A stretch of 64,000 nucleotides of DNA, taken from NCBI GenBank assembly GCA_024413395.1, contig JAKSUH010000001.1, forward strand, positions 1-64,000, written 5' to 3'. This document shows, in pieces, positions 8,894 to 17,780 of this stretch; the stretch's first letter is position 1; every line of letters starts with the position of its first letter. This DNA comes from an archaeon. Lineage in GTDB: Archaea > Methanobacteriota > Methanobacteria > Methanobacteriales > Methanobacteriaceae. Both the position numbers and the translations under genes were made by a program. Below the pieces are notes generated by a model, which saw only the letters and a program-made list of their open reading frames with translations, was not told where the DNA came from and made no database searches.

Positions 8894-9194
8894 TATAATT
8901 TAATTTATAATTTAAGACCATAATATAGCAAAGTAATATAATTGCATTAAAAGTAAATTATAATTGAACTGATGAAAGCAGAGATACCAAATCGGCACTA
9001 TTATAGAGGTTGTCTATATGGCGGTGCAAGTTGCTATTATAATATGGTATTACTACTATAAGTTCTATTAGCAGTATATTTTTTGATATATGTGATGGTG
9101 TAATAATTACAAATAAAGCAAATATAACTAATGTAAATATTAATTATAATTGCTAAACAAATAACCAATTAATGTTTTTAAAGGTATTTTTACT
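8894..9194 (+). promoter_or_regulatory. Long leader upstream of the head genes
   Basis: This 300-base gap lies between the portal terminator and the scaffold-like gene. Most of it is AT-rich, but 8972-9045 is distinctly richer in G and C. It can be read as a 29-residue frame (8972-9061, ATG to TAA, cysteine- and tyrosine-rich, including YYRGCLYGGASCYY) or as a structured leader RNA. I see no Bacteroides-type promoter match. Since the gap separates a terminator from the highly expressed capsid genes, a promoter or leader function is likely, but neither boundary nor mechanism is visible. Confidence 0.35.
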
Positions 9195-10427
9195 ATGGCT
9201 GAAAATTTAAATCCAACAAATGCTGGTACTGAAGGTGGAGCTGCTGCTCTAAATCAAACACCGAGTGGTACTAATCCTCCTGCAGGAGGCAATCAAGATC
9301 CTAATGGTGGTCAAGACCCTAATGGAAGTCAAGCAAATCCTAACAATGAAGAACATCAAGGAATCGACTTAAATAATCTTAAAGAAGGAGATGTATTATC
9401 TATTGGAGATGCAGATTATACTATTGATGCAAATGGTAATCTAGTTGACAAAGATAATAACATTTATAAGCAAGCTGTTGAGCTTAAAGATTATTTAGCT
9501 TCTTTGACTGTTGATGAACCTAATACAGATTTGAATATGGAGAATGTTCAAAATCTTATGGGTATTACTATTACTGATGAAAAAGGAAACGCGGTAGAGT
9601 TTACTAATACTCCAGAAGGTTTTAAGAGTTATATTTCATCTGTTGTAGATCTTAAAGTTAGAGAGGCTCAACAAAATGCTATTGATGCTTATTATGCTTC
9701 TAATCCAATGATGAAGCAATTTGCAGATTATGTAGCAGTTACAGGTTCTCCTAAGGGATTTGGAGATATTCCTGATAGAAGCAACATTAAGCTTGATAAA
9801 GATAATGAAGAACAACTTATGTCTGTTATTAGAATGGCTGCTAAGGAATTTAATAATCCTACAGTTAATACTAATTATCTTAATTATCTAAAGGCTAATG
9901 GTTCTCTTTACGATGAGGCTAAAGTTCAACTTAAAGCTCTCGTTGATAAAGATAAAGCTTATATGGATCAGATTAATACTCTTGCAGAACAACAAAAACA
10001 AGAAAGTATTGTAAGACAACAAGAGTTAAATGCTAAGGTTGAGAAGATTATCGCTTCTAAACAAATTGCAGGTTATTCAATTCCTGATACATTTACTAAA
10101 GATGTTAATGGAAAGAAAGTAACTTTTACTCCTGCTGAGTTTTATAAATATGTTACTAAAGCAGTTGAAACTGATGAGAACGGTAATCAATTTACTGGTT
10201 ATCAAAGAGATTTAAACAAACTTAGTGATGATGAGATTTTGAACAGAGATATGCTTGACGCATGGCTTTTGTTTACAGGCGGAAGTTATAAAGATTTGAT
10301 TGATACAGCAGTCAAAGAAGATAATGTTCGTAAACTAAAACTAAAAGCTAAAGAAGCTCCTAATTCAAAGCCAACTATTAATGTTAAGCCTAGCTCTACT
10401 AAAGGTTTTGTTCTAAAATCTTATTAA
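9195..10427 (+). CDS. Putative scaffolding or capsid-assembly protein
   Basis: 410 residues. The first 50 or so are a disordered Gly/Asn/Pro/Gln tract with repeated DPNGGQ-like units. The rest is acidic and mostly helical, with a coiled-coil-like region at about residues 255-285, and a lysine-rich tail ends FVLKSY. Position between portal and major capsid genes, high charge and helical content fit a scaffolding protein that templates the prohead and then leaves. The same features could suit an internal head protein. It lies 28 bases upstream of the capsid gene and probably shares its transcript. Confidence 0.55.
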   Translation: MAENLNPTNAGTEGGAAALNQTPSGTNPPAGGNQDPNGGQDPNGSQANPNNEEHQGIDLNNLKEGDVLSIGDADYTIDANGNLVDKDNNIYKQAVELKDYLASLTVDEPNTDLNMENVQNLMGITITDEKGNAVEFTNTPEGFKSYISSVVDLKVREAQQNAIDAYYASNPMMKQFADYVAVTGSPKGFGDIPDRSNIKLDKDNEEQLMSVIRMAAKEFNNPTVNTNYLNYLKANGSLYDEAKVQLKALVDKDKAYMDQINTLAEQQKQESIVRQQELNAKVEKIIASKQIAGYSIPDTFTKDVNGKKVTFTPAEFYKYVTKAVETDENGNQFTGYQRDLNKLSDDEILNRDMLDAWLLFTGGSYKDLIDTAVKEDNVRKLKLKAKEAPNSKPTINVKPSSTKGFVLKSY

Positions 10428-10455
10428 TTTAGTTAATTATTAAACATTTTTAATT

Positions 10456-11937
10456 ATGCCAAATTTGAATATTAGAGAAGTTTCTCGCGGTCGTTATGAT
10501 GACCGTGGTTATAGCAATGAGGAATCACTTGCTAATTTAATGCTTAGTCAACCTGTACAATTGAGCTCTCAACTTACTTATCTTTATGGTAAAGATAATG
10601 ATAAATTTCCATTGTCTTTCTTAACTGAAGGTCAAGGTCAAGTTGGTGTTCAAGATATTCATGAAGAAGAGTGGACTTGGAAAGTTATGGGACGTATGCA
10701 TTATAATGATGCTGTTCTTCACTTTGATCCAGCTAATACTACTCCAGGTAAGGGTGGTGCTGTATTTGAGGTTGAGTTCCGTACCCATTGGCTTATTGAA
10801 CAATATGGTTTGATGGCTCCTGATAATGAAACTCAAGTTCGTATTATGAAGGATTGTGGTAAGGGTGCTCACGGTGGTTATCGTTATAAGTTGCAACTTA
10901 CTTCTACAAATCCTAATGTATTCGTAGATCCTGCTTTGCTTCAACCAGGTATGTATTGGACTCTTACTGCTCCTACTATTTCTGCTTCTTATTCTAAGGG
11001 AAATCGTACTAATACAATGGGTCCTGGTACTATGAAATCTCAACTTGAATATCATAGATTTTCAAAGGAGATTGGTGGTAATATGGCAAATCTTGTTGTT
11101 TCTTATGAATTTGAAGGTAACGATGGTTCAAAGAAGACATACTGGATCAACGAGGAGATGCGTCAGTTTGACATCCAATCCCGTATCATGGAGGAGGAGA
11201 GAATGTGGTTTGCTGAATATAACCGTAAAGAGGATGGTTCTATCGCTCTTGTAGATTTTGATAATGGTAAGCCAATTCCTCATACTGCAGGTATGCGTCA
11301 AATTTGTCGTGAGGCTAACTATGATACTTATGGTGAGTTCTTGACTCTTAATAAGATTAAGCGTACTATTGGTGATGTTCTTTCACAAGGAACTGAAACT
11401 CCTACTGAGGTAGTTCTTTTCTGTGGTAAGGGATTTGCTGAGGATTTTGATGATGCAATTCGTCAAGATGCTGTTAACAATAACTTTGCTACTCCTCTTG
11501 GAGAGAAGATGATTGGTGAGGCTAATGGTGGTCTTTCTTATGGAAACTATTTCCGTCAGTATAAGACTATTGATAATGTTCTTGTTACTCTTAAGTATGT
11601 TGAGATGTTTGACAAGGGTACTATGGCAGACAATGCTAAGGCTAATGGTATGATTCATCCAAAGTCTGGTTTGCCTATTACTTCACACCAAGCTTATCTT
11701 GTCGATTTCTCTACTTATGAAGGTCAACAAAATGTTAAGAAGATTCGTCAAGTCGGATGTATTAACAAGGTTGGTATCTTAAAGGGTATTTCTGATGTTC
11801 CTGCATCTTGGGGTGCTCTTGGTGGTGGAAACCAAATTTCTCATGAAGTTGATGCTTCTCGTTATGAGGTAAAGGACAGCTTCGGATTGCAAGTATTTAA
11901 GAATACAAACTTTATGCACTTAGAGTGCAAGCTCTAA
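10456..11937 (+). CDS. Major capsid protein
   Basis: 493-residue shell protein, expected HK97 fold, identified by position after portal and scaffold genes, by length, and by typical Crassvirales sequence such as FPLSFLTEGQGQ and EEEWTWKVMGRMHY. Codon use sets the gene apart: arginine is mostly CGT or CGC rather than the AGA used in nearly all neighbours, and glycine is often GGT, as expected for the most abundant protein. There is no terminator immediately after it, so the head genes downstream are probably co-transcribed. Confidence 0.92.
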   Translation: MPNLNIREVSRGRYDDRGYSNEESLANLMLSQPVQLSSQLTYLYGKDNDKFPLSFLTEGQGQVGVQDIHEEEWTWKVMGRMHYNDAVLHFDPANTTPGKGGAVFEVEFRTHWLIEQYGLMAPDNETQVRIMKDCGKGAHGGYRYKLQLTSTNPNVFVDPALLQPGMYWTLTAPTISASYSKGNRTNTMGPGTMKSQLEYHRFSKEIGGNMANLVVSYEFEGNDGSKKTYWINEEMRQFDIQSRIMEEERMWFAEYNRKEDGSIALVDFDNGKPIPHTAGMRQICREANYDTYGEFLTLNKIKRTIGDVLSQGTETPTEVVLFCGKGFAEDFDDAIRQDAVNNNFATPLGEKMIGEANGGLSYGNYFRQYKTIDNVLVTLKYVEMFDKGTMADNAKANGMIHPKSGLPITSHQAYLVDFSTYEGQQNVKKIRQVGCINKVGILKGISDVPASWGALGGGNQISHEVDASRYEVKDSFGLQVFKNTNFMHLECKL

Positions 11938-11984
11938 TAACATAAATAAAAATAGATTATAGTAATATTATTAAAATAAGAAAT

Positions 11985-13064
11985 ATGGATAATAATACAA
12001 ATGCTAAGGCAAACAAACCAACTGAAGTTTCACAAGGAGTTGAGAAGGACACTGAGTTGATGAAAGAATACGTAGATAAGAGAACTGTTATTATTAGTCT
12101 TGCTCGTAATTATTCTAATTATAGAAAAGTTAATATGAAAGTTTTTGGACTTCATCCAGAAGTAATTGGAAGTTCAATTAACTCTAGTAAGATTCTTTCA
12201 GCTAATAGAGGAGAACTTGAAAAGTATTATCCTTCTATTCTAGGTTGTGCTTCTAATAATCCTGATTTTATTACTAAGGTTAAACATTATCTTAATAATT
12301 TCAGATTAATTGTACCTGATAGTGATGTAAAACTTGATGTTTCTTTTAGATACGATACTAAAAAAGATTATCTTGATTTTAAGGCTAAAGAAGATGCGAT
12401 TGAAGATGATTTTTCTAAAGCAGATAAATCCAATATTACAGCATTAAAGAAAGCAGTTGACGAAAAGGTTCGTGCTATAAATCTGCTTGAAAGTAGTAAA
12501 TATACAGTTGGATCTCCTGTAAATGTAGAGTCTTATTTGATGTATAGACATTGTCTTTTGTATCCAGATGTAGCAAAGGATATGAGTCTTATTAATTCAA
12601 GTACTATTTATAGATTCTATATTAAGGATGCTGATAGAGAACTTGAAAAGCAAAAGAAACTTATTGAAGAAAAGAAGAAAGCTATGGCTAATTATATGGA
12701 AATTAATAAGGTTCCTAGCAAGTATGAGGCTGTACTTATTAATATAGTTTCTTCTACAGGCGGAAATGTTGCTTCAGTTCTTGGACAATCATCTATGGAA
12801 AAAGACCAAATCATTATGGATTATGTTAATAATAGTCCTGATAAGTTTAATAAACTTGTTAATGATAAGAACTTTACTACAGTTGCTTTCATTGAAAGAC
12901 TTATTTCAAGAAATGAACTTATTCGTTCTGAATATAATCAACAGATTACTGCAGCAGATGGTACATTCATTGGTAGCAATATGAATGAAGCTATTGGTTA
13001 TTTCAATAATCCTGCTAATGCTGAAATTAAAACTGCATACGAGAATAAACTAAAACTAAACTAA
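11985..13064 (+). CDS. Conserved head-region protein of unknown function
   Basis: 359 residues, helical, lysine-rich, with coiled-coil-like stretches at about residues 120-170 and 215-235 and a short disordered N-terminus. Genes in this slot directly after the capsid gene are a constant part of crAss-like genomes, so a head or head-to-tail role is likely. The fold and function are not recognisable by eye. It is 47 bases from the capsid gene and 11 bases from the next gene, consistent with one transcript. Confidence 0.75.
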   Translation: MDNNTNAKANKPTEVSQGVEKDTELMKEYVDKRTVIISLARNYSNYRKVNMKVFGLHPEVIGSSINSSKILSANRGELEKYYPSILGCASNNPDFITKVKHYLNNFRLIVPDSDVKLDVSFRYDTKKDYLDFKAKEDAIEDDFSKADKSNITALKKAVDEKVRAINLLESSKYTVGSPVNVESYLMYRHCLLYPDVAKDMSLINSSTIYRFYIKDADRELEKQKKLIEEKKKAMANYMEINKVPSKYEAVLINIVSSTGGNVASVLGQSSMEKDQIIMDYVNNSPDKFNKLVNDKNFTTVAFIERLISRNELIRSEYNQQITAADGTFIGSNMNEAIGYFNNPANAEIKTAYENKLKLN

Positions 13065-13075
13065 TAGTTTAAGGT

Positions 13076-13942
13076 ATGAATATAACTGAGATGCACGTAT
13101 ATTTTCGTCAATATGCTCAAAGAATGGGTCTACAAAATGTTAGATCCATTCTTCCTGAAGAAATTGACATTTTACTTAATACAAGCATTAATGATATAAT
13201 CAATCTTACCATAAAAGAACATTTAGGAAATACTAGTGATACCGTAAGTACACATAATACCAAACTTGGTCAAGTAAATGCTTTTGGTACACTTTACAAA
13301 GTTAGTATTTTAAAACTCTCTGATTATATAGATGCTGTTAATCCTGAAGTATCTTTTACTTTTGATGCAACAGATAGAGATACGGGAAGAATGAAATATC
13401 TTCCTACAGTACAACATGGTAGTCATAATGTATTTCCTGAATTTCTTCATCTTGTTGATTTTAGTATAAATTATAAAGTAACTACATCTGGTTTTATAGG
13501 AAATCCAGATCAAATAGTTCAACCTACATTTGATACTGATGCAAAAGTTACTAATTGGTTTCCAGTTAGACTTGTTGAAGATATGTATTTAGCAGAAATG
13601 CTAAATGATAATATTAGTAAAAATAGATTGAATAGTCCTATTATAGTAAGTTATAATAATGGCACTTATGATTTGTATATTGATAAGTTTGCTAAAAAAG
13701 ATGATTCAAATTATTATACATTAAAACATAATTTTCTTCCTCATGAACTTAGAGTTGCATATTTAGCAAAACCTGCTAAAGTGAGATTTTTACAAGATGT
13801 CTCAGCAAACAATGTAGATTGTGATTTACCTGAAAGTTTACATATAGATGTGGTTCGAAGAGCAGTTGATTTGTATCATAATGCTTTAACTGGTACTATG
13901 AGTTCTAATTCAACTAGAACTCCACAACAAGATAATCAATAA
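13076..13942 (+). CDS. Putative head-to-tail connector (ring) protein
   Basis: 288 residues, with helical ends and a beta-rich middle. The N-terminus (MNITEMHVYFRQYAQRMG) and the C-terminal helix around LPESLHIDVVRRAVDLY have the pattern of head-completion or adaptor proteins of short-tailed phages, where terminal helices pack against the portal. The C-terminus is a Ser/Thr/Gln-rich disordered tail. Crassvirus tails contain several stacked ring proteins below the portal, and this gene is a good candidate for one. Which ring it forms cannot be told from sequence alone. Confidence 0.6.
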   Translation: MNITEMHVYFRQYAQRMGLQNVRSILPEEIDILLNTSINDIINLTIKEHLGNTSDTVSTHNTKLGQVNAFGTLYKVSILKLSDYIDAVNPEVSFTFDATDRDTGRMKYLPTVQHGSHNVFPEFLHLVDFSINYKVTTSGFIGNPDQIVQPTFDTDAKVTNWFPVRLVEDMYLAEMLNDNISKNRLNSPIIVSYNNGTYDLYIDKFAKKDDSNYYTLKHNFLPHELRVAYLAKPAKVRFLQDVSANNVDCDLPESLHIDVVRRAVDLYHNALTGTMSSNSTRTPQQDNQ

Positions 13943-13971
13943 AGTTTTAATAATTTAATATTTAGTATTTT

Positions 13972-14886
13972 ATGAATAAGTTATTTATTTTAAAAGATGT
14001 TGCTATGGCTACTCCTAGAACAGGTTATGATAGTGTAGTAGCAACTGATCTTAATAGTATAGCAGAAGGTTCTTTTGTTATTTTAAATGAACACGAACAA
14101 TTTGTTTCAAGTGAAGCTGGACTAAGTTTTGCAAAAGCATCTAGATTTGTTATTGGAACTGCACAAGGAGCTGTTGTTGTCCCAGAAGTAAAGCTTAAAA
14201 ATGCAAGAATTACTATAGCAGAACCAGCAGAAGGTGTTAAATTTTCTGCAACTATAGCTATAGATGAAGTATTTCCTGATGAAGAATATTGTTTTATTTT
14301 AGTTAAGAAAGGAACTGTAGCTAACGAACATTATAAGAAAACTTTTACTACTGCTTCAAAAAGTAACAGACCTGCTGATGTAATTAACGCTTTGGTTGCA
14401 GATATTAACAATCAATCTAAATATACAGGTATTACTGCTAAAAAAGTAAGCAATACAATTCAGTTATCTGCTGTAAACGGATATGATGATTATGCTGTAG
14501 TTTGTACAGATCAATTAAAAGGAGCTACAGTAACAACAGTTAATGCAAAAAAGCCTATTCTTGATAAAGAATATGTAATTAACTTAATTAAAGAATGTGC
14601 TGCTGATTCAGGTTTCCGTCATACAGGTATGGAAGCTGAAAAGCTTTATCCTGGAATGTATCCTGAACTAGATGCTGATAGTTATTATTTGCTATCTTGT
14701 ACTTTCTTCACTGAACGTGAATCTGCAAAGCCTACTGATGAAAAGGTAAATCAAATTACACACATTTTGATTCCTAATACATATAACGGAAAGACTAATT
14801 TAGAACTTACACTTCATCTGTTCGAAACAGTTATTGTAGATGCTCCAGATTTCGCAAGTTCTACTTCTGAAGAAGATGGAGAATAA
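13972..14886 (+). CDS. Putative auxiliary capsid or decoration protein
   Basis: 304 residues, beta-rich, with an N-terminal segment (MATPRTGYDSVVATDLNSI) like the start of many virion surface proteins and an acidic tail ending EEDGE. Gene order (third after the major capsid gene) and a composition close to the capsid protein suggest a protein that coats or stabilises the head. An alternative start at 13996 would remove the first eight residues (MNKLFILK through DVA in part). The gene is closed by the terminator at 14914, so it appears to end the head transcript. Confidence 0.6.
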   Translation: MNKLFILKDVAMATPRTGYDSVVATDLNSIAEGSFVILNEHEQFVSSEAGLSFAKASRFVIGTAQGAVVVPEVKLKNARITIAEPAEGVKFSATIAIDEVFPDEEYCFILVKKGTVANEHYKKTFTTASKSNRPADVINALVADINNQSKYTGITAKKVSNTIQLSAVNGYDDYAVVCTDQLKGATVTTVNAKKPILDKEYVINLIKECAADSGFRHTGMEAEKLYPGMYPELDADSYYLLSCTFFTERESAKPTDEKVNQITHILIPNTYNGKTNLELTLHLFETVIVDAPDFASSTSEEDGE

Positions 14887-14913
14887 AAGAATTAATTTAA
14901 TTATTAACAAATG

Positions 14914-14944
14914 AGTGGGTTGTCTATTGCAACCCACTTTTTTA
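14914..14944 (+). terminator. Terminator at the end of the head operon
   Basis: Perfect arms AGTGGGTTG and CAACCCACT around a 7-base loop, followed by seven T. The next gene starts 14 bases after the stem, at 14953. Confidence 0.92.
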
Positions 14945-14952
14945 TTTCTATT

Positions 14953-15573
14953 ATGGGAGAATTTCAAACTATTAATGAAGTAATTGCTAAATCAGTAGAA
15001 ACTTCATCTTATAATACAGTTATTATATCTAGTTGTGTATTTATTGTTTATACTCTTATTATTAAAATAATAGATGTTATTAAACAAAAGTCTAAAAATA
15101 AACCAATTCAAGATATGGCTACTGCAATAAAAGATGTTAGTAACAATGTTGTATTATTGAATACTGTATTAAGTAAAACTATTCAAGATAATGAAAAGAA
15201 AGAAAGTGCTAAACTTCGTTCTGTTATTACTCTTGTATTTAATAGTTTTCAAGCTACTATAGCACAAAAAGCCATAGATGTTATTATTCATAATCATATT
15301 GAAACTAATAAAGAGTTTATTGTAGAAAATATTACAAAACTAGTTAATACTGAATATTATAAAGTTTACTCAATTCTTTCTAACTATGAAATAAACAATT
15401 GTATTGTTTCTAGTAAACTTAAAGAAGATTGGATTAAAGAATGTGTTGATGATATACTAATGATTATTTATAATCAACAAGATAGTATTACTCGTATATC
15501 TCAAATTAACAACAAACTATCTATTAATGTAAACGAGTATTCTACTTATTTATTAAATAAAACATTTAACTGA
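14953..15573 (+). CDS. Single-span membrane protein with long helical domain
   Basis: 206 residues. I start it at 14953 because the longer in-frame start at 14911 would translate through the terminator hairpin. One transmembrane helix lies at about residues 21-40. A basic stretch (KQKSKNK) follows, then about 150 residues of helix without a recognisable family. The topology would leave the helical part in the cytoplasm by the positive-inside rule. Its position between head and surface-protein genes does not fix a role. Anchoring assembly at the membrane or a lysis-related role are both possible. Confidence 0.65.
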   Translation: MGEFQTINEVIAKSVETSSYNTVIISSCVFIVYTLIIKIIDVIKQKSKNKPIQDMATAIKDVSNNVVLLNTVLSKTIQDNEKKESAKLRSVITLVFNSFQATIAQKAIDVIIHNHIETNKEFIVENITKLVNTEYYKVYSILSNYEINNCIVSSKLKEDWIKECVDDILMIIYNQQDSITRISQINNKLSINVNEYSTYLLNKTFN

Positions 15574-15574
15574 T

Positions 15575-15832
15575 ATGCTTGCAGATAGTGTACAAAAATA
15601 TGTTCTAGATACAGCATATCTTATTGCACTAGAACATAATCAAGGAATGGTTCCTCCAGAAAGTACTAATGTAAGACTAGATTTTTTTAGTAAACTTTTT
15701 GTGCTTTTAACTACCACTCCTGAAGTAGAGAATGATAATAGAATTAGAAACCTTATAACTGCTATAAATCAATATGAACGAAATTGTGATGGTAGAGTTG
15801 TCGTTTCCCCAAGAACGACAAAGACTGTATAA
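15575..15832 (+). CDS. Small phage protein of unknown function
   Basis: 85 residues, one base after the previous stop, helical, with no motif I recognise. Its last 59 bases overlap the next gene in another frame, and a perfect 8-base-pair hairpin lies in that overlap. Tight packing suggests translational coupling of this trio of genes. Confidence 0.6.
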   Translation: MLADSVQKYVLDTAYLIALEHNQGMVPPESTNVRLDFFSKLFVLLTTTPEVENDNRIRNLITAINQYERNCDGRVVVSPRTTKTV

Positions 15833-16364
15833 TAGGCTTTTAACTCTATTTAGTAAATATGGAGAAGAAGCTTTGAAAGATTGTAGTGCAACTTGTGCTA
15901 CTCATAATAAAAATGTAGTTACTTGTTGGAATCTTTTTAATGCTGCAACTGCTGCATATAATCTAGGAGAAGTTAAGAAAGCTAATTTTATTTGGGATCA
16001 TATAGATAGAGAATTAGATGCTATTTATAAAGATGAAGATTTTGATGGAAGTACATCTGATATTAGAGCATATATTTTTGCTATGCCTCGTAATGCAAAT
16101 GTATTTAATTATTTAACCTCTTCTAACGGGGTCGGTTATAATATCAAGGGTACATCTAAAGAACTCAATATAGAAACTTCTGACTCTCGTATTTGTGTAG
16201 TAACTAAGATGCCAGATATTGCTATTTTAGATTTCAGTATAGAAAGTCCTGTTACACGAGAAGAAATTACTGTTAATGGAGAACTTTGGTATTACTATCA
16301 TACTGAAAATGTTTATAATGAAGGAAAACATAGAATCAAATTTATAGTTAAACATTATGAGTAA
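15774..16364 (+). CDS. Phage protein with C-terminal beta domain
   Basis: 196 residues. Residues 10-100 are helical and cysteine-containing (CSATCATHNKNVVTC). Residues 125-196 look like an immunoglobulin-like beta sandwich (SIESPVTREEITVNGELWYY then HRIKFIVKHYE), common in phage surface proteins. The start is uncertain: ATG at 15774 or 15786, both inside the previous gene. The gene overlaps the next one by 8 bases. A divergent copy of the G-rich motif lies in it at 16118. A virion surface role is likely but unproven. Confidence 0.6.
   Translation: MNEIVMVELSFPQERQRLYNRLLTLFSKYGEEALKDCSATCATHNKNVVTCWNLFNAATAAYNLGEVKKANFIWDHIDRELDAIYKDEDFDGSTSDIRAYIFAMPRNANVFNYLTSSNGVGYNIKGTSKELNIETSDSRICVVTKMPDIAILDFSIESPVTREEITVNGELWYYYHTENVYNEGKHRIKFIVKHYE
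15798..15821 (+). promoter_or_regulatory. Stem-loop in a gene overlap
   Basis: Perfect arms TTGTCGTT and AACGACAA enclose an 8-base loop containing CCCC. It is 12 bases after the second candidate start (15786) and 9 bases before the stop of the upstream gene. No T run follows, so a translational role or mRNA structure is more likely than termination. Confidence 0.45.
16118..16131 (+). repeat. G-rich motif copy 4 (CTCTTCTAACGGGG)
   Basis: Copy inside the 15774 gene, translated as Ser-Ser-Asn-Gly. It differs from the exact 14-mer by one inserted A and one fewer G. Confidence 0.5.
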
Positions 16365-17292
16365 TGAAATAAGAAATATCAATAATGGTAAAACAGGTAA
16401 TTGTCCTACTCCAGGTGCTCTAACTCCAACAGATGCACAAAATGTAGCTGTGTTTACTGGAGATGTTTATGATGATTACTTTGAAGAAAACCAAGCAGAA
16501 CTTAATAAAAGATTTGCTCAAGGAGGTGGAGGTGGAGATTTTGAATTAATGTTTAATAAAACCATTGTTAACCATAATTATTCTGTTGTAGAAGCAATGT
16601 ATGATAATTATGTTAATTTAGTTTCACAACCTGTTACTCCTGGATATGCTTATTCTGTAACAATTAAAAGTTGGGTTTGGAATAAAGTATATCTTAAAAT
16701 AGATAATGAACTGTATGTAGATCCTTATCAAATAGATGATGATAATAACGTTATATTTATACTTAGAGCTAATTATAATGTACTTTCTATAGATATTAAA
16801 TTAAAATCAGATTATGATTTTAATCAAAATGCTATAAATGTATGTATTATTAGATTAGGAGCATTAGATACTGCAGTAAATAATGCAATGTATATAAGTC
16901 CTAACATACAATCAAAATACATAACATCTGCTGTTGTAACTCCTAGTAATATAGGTAGATTTACTATTACAAACAATAGTTTATATTGTTCTCCAGATTC
17001 TATTTTAAAAGTTAGTGTATATTATCTTGACGATAGTAATACGTTAGTAGATTCTAAATTAAACATAGAATTGGAAACTGCAAAGCATACTACTATAAAT
17101 TATGAAATAGATAATAATAGTTTTATACAAGTACCTTTGTTAACAGATAGCGATTATGATGTTTATAGCAATATTATAAGAGTACAAGCAACTACTGAAA
17201 AAAGAGGATCTGTAGGAGTTCTTCTTGTTATAAGAAATGCTACAGTTCAAGAATTAATGTCTTATATGTTCAAGAAATTACAACAATTATGA
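16357..17292 (+). CDS. Putative head-fibre or decoration protein
   Basis: 311 residues. A short conserved-looking N-terminal arm (MSNEIRNINNGKTGNCPTPG) and an acidic helix are joined by a GGGGG hinge at about residue 60 to a long beta-rich region of repeated sandwich-like strands. An N-terminal anchor, flexible glycine hinge and beta domain is the build of fibres that hang from capsids. The gene overlaps both neighbours by a few bases. A short helix ends the protein. No catalytic motif is visible. Confidence 0.5.
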   Translation: MSNEIRNINNGKTGNCPTPGALTPTDAQNVAVFTGDVYDDYFEENQAELNKRFAQGGGGGDFELMFNKTIVNHNYSVVEAMYDNYVNLVSQPVTPGYAYSVTIKSWVWNKVYLKIDNELYVDPYQIDDDNNVIFILRANYNVLSIDIKLKSDYDFNQNAINVCIIRLGALDTAVNNAMYISPNIQSKYITSAVVTPSNIGRFTITNNSLYCSPDSILKVSVYYLDDSNTLVDSKLNIELETAKHTTINYEIDNNSFIQVPLLTDSDYDVYSNIIRVQATTEKRGSVGVLLVIRNATVQELMSYMFKKLQQL

Positions 17293-17624
17293 ATAATAAA
17301 GAAACAGAACTTAATCGAATAGTAGATATAGTCACAGAGTGTTGTGCTACTAAAGTTAACGATAATGGAGATATGTCTTTATATAAAGAAGATGTATTAG
17401 GTAAATCTCGTTCAGAAAATGTTGTTATGACTAGATGTATTCTAGTTCAACAACTTCTTACTGCTGGATATTCTATTACAACTTGTTCTCAACTTTTAAA
17501 TAGAACTATTCCTGCCATAAGACATTTAAATAAGCTCGGTTATGAATATTTAAAAAGTAGTAGAGCTTATAGAATAGCAAATGCAGAAGCAACCCTTAAA
17601 TGTAGAGATGAACTAAATCTTTAA
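17289..17624 (+). CDS. Small DNA-binding protein resembling DnaA domain IV
   Basis: 111 residues. The segment from about residue 43 (SRSENVVMTRCILVQQLL) to 85 follows the spacing of the C-terminal DNA-binding domain of DnaA: a basic and serine loop, a long helix with a conserved-type Arg, a hydrophobic helix, a loop GYSITTCSQLL, and a recognition-helix pattern NRTIPAIRHLNKL where DnaA has GRDHSTVLHAI. No AAA+ ATPase domain is attached. Such orphan domains could bind DnaA boxes or phage-specific sites as repressor, replication regulator or host DnaA competitor. It ends a structural operon, an odd place for a regulator. Confidence 0.55.
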   Translation: MNNKETELNRIVDIVTECCATKVNDNGDMSLYKEDVLGKSRSENVVMTRCILVQQLLTAGYSITTCSQLLNRTIPAIRHLNKLGYEYLKSSRAYRIANAEATLKCRDELNL

Positions 17625-17654
17625 AATAATTAGAAAATAAAAAGAACGTGGTAG

Positions 17655-17694
17655 AGGTAGCAATTAGAATAAAATCTAGTTGCTACCTTTTTTA
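17655..17694 (+). terminator. Terminator before the small-gene cassette
   Basis: AGGTAGCAA pairs with TTGCTACCT, extended inside by TAGA and TCTA, followed by a T-rich tract. Confidence 0.92.
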
Positions 17695-17722
17695 TTGATG
17701 ATGACATAACAACTTATCTTTG
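17695..17722 (+). promoter_or_regulatory. Bacteroides-type promoter
   Basis: TATCTTTG at 17715-17722 matches the Bacteroides primary-sigma -7 consensus TAnnTTTG, with TTG at 17695-17697 at about the -33 distance. It lies directly after a terminator and about 58 bases upstream of the 17781 start, so this cassette is probably read by host RNA polymerase. Confidence 0.55.
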
Positions 17723-17780
17723 TGATGTACTTCAGCTAGCAAATAGTACAAATAGTATTAATCATTTAAATTTTAAAGTT

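Noticed and set aside
10621-11658. Long antisense and alternate-frame reading frames across the capsid gene
   Set aside because: They shadow the capsid gene, whose codon bias reduces stop codons in other frames. Their products look non-protein-like.
14911-14952. Longer N-terminus for the membrane protein starting at 14911
   Set aside because: These 14 codons are the terminator hairpin and its T run, so translation from 14953 is far more likely.
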